Source: Saxidomus purpurata (taxonomy: Eukaryota > Mollusca > Bivalvia > Venerida > Veneridae). From it: 64,000 nt of DNA. The position numbers and the translations under genes are program-made. The stretch's first letter is position 1. Every line of letters begins with the position of its first letter. The notes beneath the pieces are model-generated. The model saw nothing but the letters and a program-made list of their open reading frames with translations. It did no database searches and was not told where the DNA came from. Location of the stretch: positions 25,898,268 to 25,962,267 of the forward strand of contig JAFMSR010000002.1 of assembly GCA_022818135.1 (NCBI GenBank), written 5' to 3'. Shown here piece after piece: positions 1-13,900 of the stretch.

Positions 1-690
1 AAGAAGATATCTTTCTTTTAATATATATCTCTTTAAAATAGAAAGATATCTATGTAACTTTGAGAGATATCTCTTAAATGATGTTAAACAGATATCTGTG
101 TTAATAAAAGAGATATCTCTTAAAGTTCAGGAGGTATCTTTCTGCGATACTAGGATATCTCTCAGCGTGAAAGAGATATATCTATTGAAATCAGAGAGAT
201 ATCTCTTTTACTATTTAATCAAAAATGATAAATCTCTCTATTTTCATAGAGATATCACCTAGAATATGGGGAGATATCTTTTTATTAAGAGATATCTCTG
301 TAAATGAAGAGATATCTTTCTTTTAATACAGATATCTCTCGTGTCTTGAAAGACATCTCCCAATACTTAAGAGATATATCTCTACCGTACAGAGATACCT
401 CACCTACATCAGAAAATATCTGTGAAAAGAGATATCTGTTTGAAACAGACATATATCTCTTAAACTTAGAGCGATATCTCTGTAACTTTGAGAGCTATCT
501 CTCAAAAGTAGAGAGATATCTATCAAATAATGTTAAATAGATATCTCTATAGATATCTCTTAAAGTGCAGGAGATATTTTTTATCTGATACAGATATCTC
601 TTAGCGTGAAAGAGATATCTCTATTAAAACAAATGATATCTATTTGAAATTAAAGAGATATCTCTTTTTGGAATAAATAGTAAAATGGCT
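1..690. repeat. GATATC palindrome array with higher-order duplication
   Basis: About two dozen GATATC cores, often within the perfect palindrome AGAGATATCTCT, recur every 20-40 bases. The stretch 1-240 is repeated in diverged form at about 430-670 (for example TCTCTTAAAGTTCAGGA near 116 and TCTCTTAAAGTGCAGGA near 553), so a unit of about 437 bp is duplicated. A 78-codon open frame at 304-540 is only this repeat read through. The array is cut by the window start. Confidence 0.85.
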
Positions 691-1895
691 TGCGATACTC
701 TCAGCATTTAACAGCTATTGTGATAACCTTACGCCAGAAGAGCGGCTGTCGATTTAAACATCTAATATTCCTAGAAGTTTCTGTCCGCGATTTGCCTTAA
801 TTGATATTTTGGCGGTTGTTGCGATTTCGGCAAGTTTTGGCAACTATTTTGCACCGCATATTTAAAGCGTTATACAGTATTTAAAAATCATTTCAGTCAT
901 ATAGAGCGTTACTGATTTAGCTATGTACATGCAATTAATATTTTACGCTTGATCTGCACGAAATTCACAATTTTTAAAAGTATGATGCGCACAACACCAC
1001 AGGGATACGAAGTAGTTCTCGCTGAATTCTGTAAACTTGTACCGAACCAGTAATCTTTTAATTTCTGTATTTTATCAATAATTTGCACTAGTTCAATTGC
1101 AGTAGAGTGTTGTCTTTCTTTTTTAAATGGACGTTAGCAAAAGATATCTTCTTTTTGCAGTGCTGCTTCCTAAAAAATCCAGTTTAGCAGTTTCTCTCAC
1201 CACTCTGTTGATCAGACAGTCATATATTGATAGAAGTCATATTTTTTCCCTTGTAAACAGAACTCCGTTATTTTTTATAAGGATTGTGTAAGTTCGGCTA
1301 CTATGTCCATGATAGGCACTGCAAATGCAAGCATTGAAATCCGTACAATGTTGCGCATATTTTATCGAATATTTTCGCATTATATACGTTGCCTACAGTA
1401 AATCAGTGGTGACCGAGACAAATAGTATCCAGCAGTTGGTGCAAAAGATGACAGATTGCACAATATATTTCATCCTTTGAATGAGCAAAATGATCAGTTT
1501 CGTTCTTGTAACCAGAACATCCATGTCATACATACCAAATTTGTGTTTATAAAGATGGTATCGTATGTAAAGCGAGTCGGGATTTCCTGGCTGTCTTAAT
1601 GATGCACAACAGCTCAAACTAATGATAGAAGCTTATATTTTCATATGCATGTGTCCCAACGGTTGAAAATTCCCGGTCAGACGTGACGTCACGTAAGAGA
1701 GACGAGAGTTTCGCAAGATTAACAGAATAATTCTGAGATACAGAATAATGTTAGATCACTCTAAAAGAAAGATTAAGTCGAATAAGTCGATAATCTCTAT
1801 AGGGCCCAATTCTTGGCATTTCCTTCCGCAGGTAATTTAGCAGCTCATGTATTTAAGTCGCAAACCCCTGTGGTTTTTTGTTATTCATAGCTTTT
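691..1895. other. Non-coding stretch, nothing recognised
   Basis: No splice-bounded coding segment, repeat family or RNA gene was recognised. It lies upstream of the first exon seen, so it is probably intron of the cadherin gene. Confidence 0.5.
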
Positions 1896-3010
1896 TAGCT
1901 CACCTGAGCACGAAGTGCTCAAAGTTGAGCTATTGTGATCGCCTAGTGTCCGTCGTCTGTCTGTCGTCCGTCTGTCGTCTGTCTGTTTGTCGTCTGTCCG
2001 TCCACACTTAATCTTGTGTATAGAATAGGGGCTGCATTTTTCACTAGATCTTCATGAAACTTGGTCAGTATGATTGCCTTGATAATATCTAGGTTGAGTT
2101 TGAATATGGGTTATCTTGTGTCAAAAACTAGGTTACGGGGTCAAATCATAGAAAAACCTTGTGTATGCAATAGAGGTTGCATTTTTCATTGAATCTTCAT
2201 GGAACTTGGTCAGTATGATTGCTTTGATTAAATCTAGATCAAGTTTGCATATGGGTTATCTGGAGTCAAAAACTAGGTCACAGGGTCAAATCATAGAGAG
2301 AGAAACCTTGTGTATGCAATAGAGGTTGCATTTTGTATTGGATTTTCATGAAACTTGGTCAGAATCATTGCCTTGATAAAGTCTAGGACGTGTTTGAATA
2401 TGGATTATGTGGAGTCAAAAACTAGGTCACGGGGTCAAATAATAGAAAAACCTTGATTATGCAATAGAGGTTGCATTTTTTATTGGATCTTCATGGAACT
2501 TGTTCAGTGTAATTGCCTTGATTAAATCTAGATCGAGTTTGAATATGGCTCATCTTGGGTCAAAAACTAGGTCACCGGGTCAAATCATAGAAAAACCTTG
2601 TGTATGCAGTAGAGGTTGCATTTTTCATTGGATTTTATGAAACTTGGTCAGTATGATTACCTTGATGAAATCTAGGTTGACTTTGAAGATGGGTCATCTG
2701 GGGTCAAAAGCAAGGTCACGGGGTCAAATCATAAAAACTTCTTGTGTATGCAATGTTATCTGTATTTTTCACTGGAACTACATGACACTTGATCAGAATG
2801 ATTGCCTTGATGAAATGTAGGTCGAGTTCGAATATGGGTCAGCTGAGGTCAAAAAGTAGGTCATGGGGTCAAATCATAGAGAAACCTTGTGTGTGCAATA
2901 GAGGTTGCATTTTTCATTGGATCTTTATGAAACTTGGTCAGTATGATTACCTTGATGAAATCTTTGAGTTAGCCAGGTAAGCTATAAAGGGCCATTTTGG
3001 CTCTCTTGTT
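1896..3010 (+). mobile_element. Pearl-like minisatellite element (AGCTCACC type)
   Basis: It begins TAGCTCACCTGAGCAC with the hairpin GAGCAC-gaa-GTGCTC. A GTCTGTC/CCGTC microsatellite (about 1945-2005) follows, then seven diverged tandem units of about 110-150 bp (each with GGTCAAATCATAGAAAAACC and CATGAAACTTGGTCAGTATG). It ends TTAGCCAGGTAAGCTA...CTCTTGTT. The end TAGCTTACCTGGC (reverse strand) mirrors the start, giving short inverted ends. Non-autonomous; no protein coded. Confidence 0.75.
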
Positions 3011-4331
3011 TATTACATGGTTTTCTTTGCAAGTACGAAGTTAGTTTCCGTTTCCGTTTCAGTTTAAGTTAGAAAGGTCTAATAATGTCGTAGATGTCTG
3101 TTTTGTGGTGTAATCATAGATTACAAGTGTATTGTAACACCAGTGGATACTCCGCGAAGCATGTGTTTTCGAATAAATATGACATATGATCCGTTACAAT
3201 TCTTTTGCATAAAAAATTTAACAGTTCAGATCAGCAAAATAATAAAATATACAAATAAAGGGGCGTATTACAAGGATAGGCCCAGATATGATTGTTGTAT
3301 TTTGCACTTTCTTTCCATATCCTCTGTCAATGTGTTAAATACGAAGTAAATCTGCGGAACGGTTTTCGATCTGTGTTTCCACCAAGCATAATTTTACAAA
3401 TGTAAGGATATGATTATAATAATTCAAGGTAGAGTTAAGATTATTAGATAGTGTACTTTTCAATGCATTCAATCATTACGTAAATTACAAACTCAATCTT
3501 AGTTGTGTTCCGGACAAAATACAAATACAAGTACAAATACAAAGTTTATTTTCTGTCGGCATGTTACAATAACATATATAAACATAAGCGATGTATAGCT
3601 TTTGACCGACTTAAGATAAAGGTAAAAATTACAAAGATAATTTCTCATATTAAAGGGAAGTAATTCATAAATGTGGCAAGCCTGAATCATAGTTTGTAGG
3701 TATAACGTTTCCTTTCAATTCTCTCTTTCAATGTGTAACAAGTGTCATCCCCTTAGGTACTGTCTAACTCAGTCTTTTTACGCATTGCCCAGAAACAGAA
3801 AAAAAAAAATTTTTGCTGTTGTTAATGTTATTATTATTACAACAACTGTATTATTATTCTCGTAAATATTTATAAATAAATGTTATCAGTATCACCTTTA
3901 ATGTATAACACATTAAAGGTACTGTCTCACGGAGGCTTTTCACGACACGTTACGATTCGAAACATAAATAATCGTAAACTACCATGCTGAACAATTCAGG
4001 TTTATTTGATTGCTCGAATTATTTGTGAATGTTTTATGATATTTAAAAAGATAAATAAATTATTCATGGGATAGAGTTGATACTTCACACATTTTAGATG
4101 TCAATTTTAGATGTCACTGTTACGGACTGCAGTGGCAAAGAACCATTAGTCTGGATTTTCATAATTACCCCCTTTTATGTAATATATACTCCAACACTAT
4201 ATGAGGAACTGAGTTTTGATATTTTATGTTGTGACAGAGGCTATTGAGAACAGTAAAATAATGCTTTTCCGGAAAGTTACTTCAGAACTATTTAAGAGAT
4301 TGAAGTTGAATTACACACATTTATTAAAGAT

Positions 4332-4362
<31 letters not shown>

Positions 4363-4704
4363 AAATAATGAGTACATTACTTGGGTCGGTGTTTTAGTTT
4401 GATCTTGATCCACGTCTTCAGTTGTTGTAAAAGTATGTATTTTACCTAGAAAACAACCCATTTTTAAAGGAGAAAAAAAAACCGTAACACGCCCGAATCT
4501 CGAAGGCTTGGTGAAAACAAACATCACATGACTATCTATAGTTAGCATAATACAGAGCGGAAAGAAACACAAAGATTTGATGACAATTTAATTTATATTT
4601 TTTAGGACGCAGCAAACAAATAATCGACCAACTAACCTTAAGGTGTATAGATACGTATTCATAAATAAATTGGATCATCGCAATATCATGTTTTGCTTTT
4701 TCAG
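3011..4704. other. Presumed intron sequence, with ATT microsatellite
   Basis: AT-rich DNA upstream of the first exon seen. It holds a short (ATT)n run at about 4329-4356. No upstream cadherin exon was recognised in it, although the first exon needs one. Confidence 0.5.
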
Positions 4705-4966
4705 GAGCAAAAACGTTTCATTGGTGAATAACTCAATAATAACAATACATGGGTTTGATAGAGAAGCTATGGGGAATAGTAATTTAATTCAATTATCAGT
4801 GGAAGCAGCTGATGGTGGAACGCCAGCACGAACAGGAATCGCTGTTGTTGAAATTATAGTTGAAGGAATCAATGATAACATCCCTAAATATTCTGCAGAA
4901 GATAAGACAGTTGTCAAGTATCTTCAGGAAGGGACGAAAGCACATGTTGAAGTATTTACATCAAAG
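4705..4966 (+). CDS. Cadherin exon 1 in window (EC1 end, EC2 start)
   Basis: The acceptor is TTTTTCAG and the donor AAAG|GTAATA. The exon enters with two bases of a codon supplied upstream, so an earlier exon exists outside the window, and it leaves in phase 0. It encodes the second half of EC1 (FDREA, VEAADGGTPA, then GINDNIPKY with Gly in place of the first linker Asp) and strand A of EC2. Confidence 0.88.
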
Positions 4967-7900
4967 GTAATAATAACATATGGTAGCAGTGCCAAAAAGT
5001 TAATACATAATTTGGAGGAGGAACTTTTTACTAACTTTTATACGTCGCTGTTTTTGTTTTGCAGTTTGTCTTTCACTTTTGACATGTTAAGCATCGTAAC
5101 CTAATAGGCAATGCAATTTATGGCAGAGAAAACGATAAAATAATTCGTAGTTGCCTGTATAGGCGAGTAGCTTCCCTATCATTTGTAGATCCCAATCCCA
5201 ATGATATAAGCAAGCCATTATGTCATAAATGCTAGTAGAACGATATTTCTCAAATCAAATATCTTTATTCACTCAAGACATGTAAACATGACAACATGAG
5301 GTATAAAGAACATAGTAATACGAGGCATAGTCAATACTAATGGAAATAATCTAACACAATTAAATATCGGAAGATAGTAGAAGCAATTTACTATTCTGAA
5401 TACAAGATACAATAAACAAGATACAAGAAACTTTATTTGATGTCGGTTTGAGATTAACAAACAACAAAAGCTTGCAGCTATTTACCGACAAACATTATGT
5501 ATATGATATAACAAGATAAAAACAGTTGTGATAAGACAAAGCGCATAAGTAATAAAAACAAACACAAAGGAGCATTAAAAACATACAGCAAACGATACAT
5601 AGATAAATGCATTGAAAGCACAAAAAGAGCATAAAACAGTATGAAGCATATACGAATTAAAAGTAGCATTTGAGCATTCAAAGACAAACAGAATCTAGTG
5701 AAACATAGTAGACCTATCTTACTGAAAGAAAATGTTGAGAAAGACAAGGGCCTGAAGCGGGGTGAAAATTAAAATGCACTATGTACTCGAAACTGCCGTC
5801 TACACAACTAATACAATAAAGCACATAAACGTTGCACTGTAGAATTAAGTTAAGACATTTTGACAATTGAACAGTGAAACAAAACAAGGGTAAGAAAGTA
5901 TTTAAAGGATTTAAAAACTATTCAGAGGATTGCTGATTTTGACCATAAGAAGGAAGTGAGTAAAAAAGTAAAAAAAGTAAAAAGGAACACGAAATGCATA
6001 AGTTTTTAAAACTGCCTTTGACTGCCTTTTTACATATATTTGTATCTTGAGTGTCAATTTCATTCTGACCATTTTTGAATTATTTGACAGCTTTGTTGGT
6101 TTTAGTTCATACACTAATGGATTGAAACTTATCAGGGTTTGCCTATGTGGTTAAGCCTAAACCAGTCTATGAGGATTTGATTTCCGGTTCTAGGTATTCT
6201 TTGAATTTTCCTAGATCTATATGATGGAAAGATAGGGTGTAATTATCTGCACAATTGTAGAGGGTTGACCTATGAACAAAATAGAAAATAGATTTCAGGA
6301 AAATATTAAAAATCCGGGTTCCTAAAATTGAACCATATAGGACACCTTTCAAATCTTTTAAACTCACTAGTTTTGTTTCCAAGTTTGACCCTTTGTGACC
6401 TGTTTGACAAGTAAGTTAACATGAGTTTGCATGCTTGCATCTCTGATAACCAATAAGCCTTGCGTGTAATTACAATTATTCCTGATTGAAACAGGCAAAA
6501 GCCTTAGACCCATAAGTAAAGCTCCTATAAATTCATTTTCATCTAGGGGGTTCAGCTAACCTTAATAAAGTTGTATGACCTAAAGCCAGATAGATAGGGG
6601 TGGTAAACTTTCTCAAAGAAGTTTATGAGCTGATCACTTAATATTAATTCATATATCTTTGACATGGTAGATAAAATTCTCACTTGTCTAATAATTGTAA
6701 CTTTGTTTTTTGTGAAGGGGTCATCTTGTTTATGTCCGGAGCCATTACTAAGTATGTATGTATTTAAAAGTTTTATCATTGGTACTGGATAATCCATATG
6801 ATCAACGCCCACAGAAGGGTTTAGTAATTTCAGGTTTCGGGGGAGAGTGCAAGAAAGAACGCGTCCCGTTCCAGAGACACTCCCTGGTTTTATAACATGC
6901 CCTGTGTACAGCACCTTTACATCGGACCTCGATTTTAGGTCTCATCTGTAAGACCATTAGTTATTTTAGGGGAGCAGCGGGGGATCGATATATAAATTCA
7001 CTGAATTTGCTTGTTATATATAGGTGTAACATGGGCTTATTTTGGTTTGTATGGGAATGGACGTTTATCTTTCATTGTATATATATGACCTTACGGTTGT
7101 GGGAATTCACATAGGGTGGGGGTTGCGTCTGGGTATATTTTTCTTGAAAGGTACATGTTCATTGAAAACATCTTTAAGTATTTATTCATGGGCCAAATAA
7201 ATATTATCTACATCCTCAAAAATGTAAGGAATACGGAAGGGGATATTAGATAAGTCACTATTGAAATTTGTTTAATCAACATTTATAGCTCCGGAAAGTT
7301 TTCTTTTGTTTTACATATAGATTGACAATGTTCCTTTAGTGATTATGCAATCACTGTGTTCACAATTAAGATAAATAGTTTCACAAACCAAGTTTTTAGA
7401 CTTTTTTAAAAAAAGACTTCATTTTTGATAGAACAAGTGGGCCCTGAAACGATGTTTTCTAGATTATAATGATCACAAATTAATGTTTATCAAAATACAT
7501 TATCCTGTTTTGAAGAAATTGTAAGTTAGATCACCAATGCACAGAATAATCTCAATGTTTTATAAGCATTTCATCCAAGTATAATATTGTAATTTCAGAA
7601 ATAGTATTTGTCAATGTGGTCTGTATAATGCTAAAACTCAACATATTCTTTCATTCATTGACAGTTCATAGCATATACATTCTAGCTCATTGTTTATAAG
7701 TCTTCCCTACGTTTTATCGGTAAATCAGACCTTACAATGGCCGTGAGCATTTCTGTCCATTCTTTCGATTACAAAGACCTCTACACTAAACAAACAATCA
7801 TTGAAAAAGTTTCAAATTTTGGTTTCTGATACAATTTGTCTTCCAAATTTTGTTAAGATCTTGAAATATGTACCTCACACTAGTAATATATACATGACTA

Positions 7901-10900
7901 AATATTAGCCTTTTTAGATTTTCATTCCGAACAGATCTTAAACACTCGAAGATGTCATATTTATTTGGCTGTGATTCAATCGAGTAAAATATCACAATTA
8001 CAGTTGCTCTAAGTCACAGATATATAGTGGTTTGTCCTAACAATCTTCTTCCGGGTCGGGTTTGGAACGTAGTTGTAACTAGTGTTTTAATTGATTATAC
8101 ATGAAGAGGAAACAATTAACCTACGCTAGTATAGTTGGATTTTGAAACTGGTTCAGAAGTATCCAAAGGGTGGTTACTGCTTGAAGGACTACTCAGTATT
8201 TCATTTGGGGTTACCTCCCCTGTTTTGTCTAAAGTCTTGTATTTTAGACAAAATCATGGTTAATCCACACATTCAAGTTGTAAATATTGTTTTGGTGTAG
8301 CATTCACACATTTAAATACGGCACCAATACTCATATCACATTAATTAGATCTGTGGTTTTTCGCTACAGGTTTTTCACAGATTCCTGAAGGGACCTGAAT
8401 AAAAAACTATAGAATAACTCTATAAATTCAACTGAAAAAGATGATATATTAGAAAGATTTTTTAATCGACACACAATTGAAATGCCCAATTTATATCATG
8501 ATACCCATTATTATAAAACTGTAAAAGGATTATTTTTACACTATTGGAAATTTCTCCTATATACACAAAGAAAGATTTGAGCGTGATAAAACTATTAAGT
8601 ATATCACGCTAGGCGTGTGGAACTATTTTTGACTACTGAAATTTCCTTCCGTGTAATTGTCACACAACATCTACGAGTGTGCAATACGCTTGGATTGGTA
8701 TTGTTGTGAATGAATTCACGTGATGTAAAACAAATCGTAGTAAAATTTTCTACACTTCCGGTATCGCCAGCAATATCAGAAACAACAAAAATAAGACGAA
8801 TAGCGTTTTATTTGGGGAGTAAAAAAGAACAGCCAAAAGTTCTCGAAATGCAAGGAATGCACGGAAAACTACAAGTTTCAAGACAGCGACTTCATGAAAG
8901 CGCAGCAAATAGTACTCCGTCGAACATGTTTTTGTTTAGATTAACGTGTTAGAATGGAAATAGATTTTATTTTTGAGTGATATACCGGTTATTATATCAC
9001 TGTGTGTCGTGTAAATGTTTCGTAATTACTACGCATTTACACTCCCCACAGTGATATACTAACCGTTTATCACTCAAAAGTGAAATCTATTTCCTAAGTA
9101 AATTTTAGTATTTTAGTCAAGTACTTAAATATTATTAATTTTCTGTAAACTGACACAAGTTATTTTCCGAACTCACTAAGCTTTTACTAGCTTGTACTGA
9201 TGCTTATTACATGTAGAACCTTGCACAAAAAGTTACAGTAAACCAGCCCAATATCTAGATATTTACGCCTAAAAGTCAGATGGGTAAGAAATTGTGTGCA
9301 AACTGTTTGCAATGCCAAAACATATGTATAAGATATTAATTGTGGTCAGTATTTCAAATAAATTGAGATATATTGTAACAATCATTGATTGTGTTTCAAA
9401 CTCAAACCGAGTAATGTTTTAAAGGATATAAATCGTGCAGACTTACCACAACCAATCCATCGCATTGATGGCATCTCTGCTAGAGTTAAGGAAGTCAGTT
9501 ATAAATTTAAGCTGGGAAATTAATTTCAAGTGCTAATGATAACTTAAAGAACATGTTTGTTTCATATGAAGGCTTCGGATGATGATATCGGGACAGGTTC
9601 ACAAGTGTTGTATCGCTTGAAATCACCAGTCCAGGACTTTCAAATAAACACTACTTCAGGAGCTATCGTTTCTACCAAAACTTTGCTCATAACAAAAGAG
9701 AACAACGGGAACTTCAGTATAACAGTGGAAGCATTTAATAGCGGAACGGAAAACAATTTCGATTCACAGAATATAATTATTATTTTACAGGTATGAACAT
9801 TTATACACTTCCGTTTCACTAATTAAGATTTGATATACATCATTTATACCACTTTTGTTTAGTCCAGTTGAGTTTGATTGTTCAGCATTCATGAATTTAC
9901 AACAGTTATGCAAATTTTATCAACTCTTAATACTCAAGGAACAATATTTATATAACACAGGTGAAATACATTCTAGCATTTGTAGTTCTTTATTTCATTC
10001 CAGGACATCAACAACAACAAACCAAACTTTGTTAACAGCACTTACCAGCACACAGTTTCAGAATGCACTAAACCGGGTTTAATGCAAATACGGTAATCTA
10101 CTTATATCATAAACTGATCAGTATAATGGGTAGCAATGAGAAAAATATTAGGGTTATTGTCATAGACTGTAGCTGAATGAAGGAAATTATTACTTTTATT
10201 GTTTTAATCATAATATTAGTGAATAAACACATATTCTAGTAACAGGGGGCACTGGGTGGCTACTATACCTGCAAACTTTCAGTTTTCAGTATCTACCTGA
10301 TCTCACTAATGTATTGCAGATATTGAAGGCACTTTTACATCCATTGGATTGTTCATCAATTATATATCGATTATATTCTCCACACATAAATAATGTGTTT
10401 AATGCACGTAAAATGATCAATAAAAATGCATCATTATAACACAAATAATAAGCATAGAGACCTTCTGTAATAAATCGCTATCCATCAAATTATTGCACAG
10501 CAACAACTTTCCATAGATAATTGACTGTTTCACGGTACTGTAACATATTTTAAAACGCTGATTTTCCCGTTGATGACCGGAGTGTATGGCTTAAATGTTT
10601 AGAATAAGTAATAATAATTATACTATTATTCTATTATTTATGCTTTTGGAGTTAATTAATTTGACACCAGTTTTAGGGAGCTTCTGATTAAATAGCCATT
10701 GAAATATTCAAACAAATTATGCGAAATAAATAAAAGTTAAGAATGAACAGAAAAGATACAAATCAAAAGCATATTGAGTGCTGTATGTCTACGACCTTCA
10801 TTGATTTAGAATGGATCCGTGGTCAAGTGGAAAGATGCTGGACTAGTTATCAAGGTTCCCGCAACTAAATATTCGAATGTTATTTAGGATGAAGCGTCAA

Positions 10901-13900
10901 TTCGATGTGCCTTGTATTTTAGCTCACCAAAGGACAACCTTCTCAATTTAGCATTTTGATCACCCTCTGACCGTCGTACCTCAGCGCGAACAACTTGCTT
11001 TAAACGACATATCCTCTTATACTGCTTGGCAGAAGTTAATAGAACTTGGCATTTATGTTTCTATGGTAGTCCTCTACCAAATTTGTTCAAAGAATTCTAT
11101 TCCATGCATAACTGTGGTTGCCATGGCGACGGAAAGAATATATTTTTTTTAATCTTCTTAAAAAAAAACGGAAAGCCAAGACTTTGTAGCATTGTATGGG
11201 AGACCTTAGATCATGACTTCGGTCTCTGAAACCACAGGGACTAGAGCTTAGATATATGACATATAGCATTGTGTAGTATACCTCTATCAAAGTTGGCCCG
11301 CCGCGGGGTCACTCTACTTTACATACAGTTATTTAGGGGAATATCTAAAATTTATCTTCCCCAAAACCAAAGACCCAGAATTTAGTTATGTAGCATCGCT
11401 TTGTAAACCTCTACCAAGATTGTTAAAATCATGACCCGGGTCAAAATTGACCCCGTCCCGGGATGACCAGTTTTTACATTGGAGTCTATTGATTTTACAA
11501 AGGTTTCTATAGGAAAACTTTAAAACTCTTCTCTGAAACTACAAGGTCTTGACCTTAGTAAGTTGGCATGTAACATTGCCTAGAAGACCTCTACCAAGAT
11601 TGTTCAAGCCATGACTCCGATATCAAAGTTGCCCGGCGTTGGGGTCATTCGATTTTACATAGAGTAATATAGGGGAACATTATTTTTTTTCTCAAAAACC
11701 AAAAGGCCCAGAGCTTAGATATTTGGCAAGAAGCATTATCTTGTGCATTACAAAATTGACCCCGTCCCGGGATCACCGGATTTACATAGGCTTACTATAA
11801 CTGTCTTAACAAATATATTGTCCCAAATACAAAGACGAGGTCTAGATCTTAGATAGTTGGCAGATAGCATTGCCTAATGGTCCTTTAATCATGACCCCGG
11901 TCAAAATTGACCCCACCCCGGGATTCGCTTGATTTTAGGTTAGATAGGGAAATCTTAAAATATCTTCTTGTCTCATACCAAAAGGCCAATCACCTAGATA
12001 TTTGGCATGTAGCATTACCTGGTGGTCATGTACCAAAAAAACAAAAATAATATCAAACAGGGAATGCCACGTACCAAAAACGCAGCCTCCCCAAAACGAA
12101 CCCCACAGCACCCAGAAGTCATACCCTATGGATCAAAGTTGGTCCTAACCAGGGGTAACCTGGGGCCGTGTTCCAGTAGCATCTAAGATAATGTACTTAA
12201 GAATAAGAAAATCTTATCTTTTTTTCCTTAGCTAAGAAATTTCCTTCCCTTTAACTTAAGTCGTATTCTTAAAAGATCTAAAGATTTTCTTAACTAAAAT
12301 AATTCTTAAGTTTAAGAAATAACTTGAGAAAATTCTTTGCCCGTTGTCAACCAAATTGGATTTTCCCGTGTCTAAAAATAGTAACGGATGTGACAAAAAC
12401 GCGCGCGAACATGTACCCGCGCACTTCGTCTGCGTATTTACAAACAGAGCAATATAAATAGATCATGGCTGCAGAGAAGAGGAGATCTCCAAATTTTTCA
12501 CTAAATGATTGTTTGCTGCTGTGCGAGCTAATGGGGGAGGAGGGTTCAGAGGAGGGTGTGTCGTATCATTTCAACTTTCGGCACCCATTCACAAATAGTA
12601 AGTATACACTTTTTAAAACACCGGCTACTAAAACGGAAAGTAGGTCACCAGTCACCACTTTTGTTTACGTGCTGTCAAATATCTACACGATAGAAAAGTG
12701 AATAATTTTATCATACAATGTTGTGAAGGGGATGCTTCCTATAAGATCTAATAGAATTTAACCTTTTACTCATCATATATAAATCATATTTGTGACGTTT
12801 TTAGGTTAAAGATGCTGCAGCATAGCTCATCGTTCAACCTGTAAATTTGTCATGGATTGTATACTATCCTCGAAGGACCAGTTTCAGTGACCCTAAGAAT
12901 ACTTCAGGCAGAATTACCCAATCTGTTGGAGAAGACCTATTATCTTTATGAATTACTATTGCGTTATTAGTCCTTAACTTGTGTGATGTATAAAAAAGTG
13001 GAAAATACTCTTAACAAAATTATATTGTTCTGTTTATCATAGACACCCCTGTTTTGCAGTACAGAAACTCAGCCGGCCCTATTTCAGTGACCCCTACTTC
13101 ATTTGAAAACTAGTGACAATAGCCGGTAATTTGCATTTGCTTGAAGTTTACTATCACAAACTGAACAAAAAATAATTAATAACCAGCGTGAGACTTGTTT
13201 ATATTGAGATACAGAGCACATTCAATTTGATGGTTACACTGTAATATAAATACTACGAAGCACAAGGGGTGGGGTTCAAAGAGTGGGCAAAAAATGATAT
13301 TTTTTTACATAAAAATGTAATGATATTTAATTGTCATATGCAATAAGAATCTGTTTACCATATCTCATAAAAATATGAAGACATTTGCAAACTTATTTCA
13401 ATAAAATCAGATCTGAAAGTTGGTCAACACTTCTCAGACCAGCCATTTTTCCATTTAAAAACTATAAGCAGATCATATGTTTTGAACATAACTTTTATCA
13501 AGAAGTTCTTATAGGTCAGCTATATATCCATACAAGCAGGAAGAAAAAAATACAACAGTCACTTGGGAAAAGAAAATTAGTTGAAATAATGTTTTAGACC
13601 ACAGATCTACATCTCAACTTGAAAGAGAAAAAAAAGTATTAAGAAAAAGGCCTCAAAAGTGGGGTTACCCTGGCAATATCAACCCAGTGATTATACAGTC
13701 TCAGTCAGCACATTTTCTTCCAATCTGATGAAAGCTTGAATGGTATAGTTTACAACCCAGGTATAAATAGTTATCCAAAATATTGCAATTAAAAATGACT
13801 GCATACTTTCAAACGGTCACTGAAACAGAGCCGTCACCGAAACAAGGCCACCTACGATATATACAAACCGTCTGCCTTTTGCATTGATGTGCTAATCTGT

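Noticed and set aside
1..690. Possible CRISPR-like array
   Set aside because: The repeats are short palindromes with irregular spacing and related 'spacers', in a eukaryotic intron context.
8710..8952. 80-codon frame after ATGAATTCACGT
   Set aside because: No domain, no splice support, and it abuts a foldback repeat; probably chance.
12440..12470. TATAAATA just before the Myb-like ATG as a core promoter
   Set aside because: It lies only about 10 bases from the ATG, too near for a start site about 30 bases downstream that includes this ATG.
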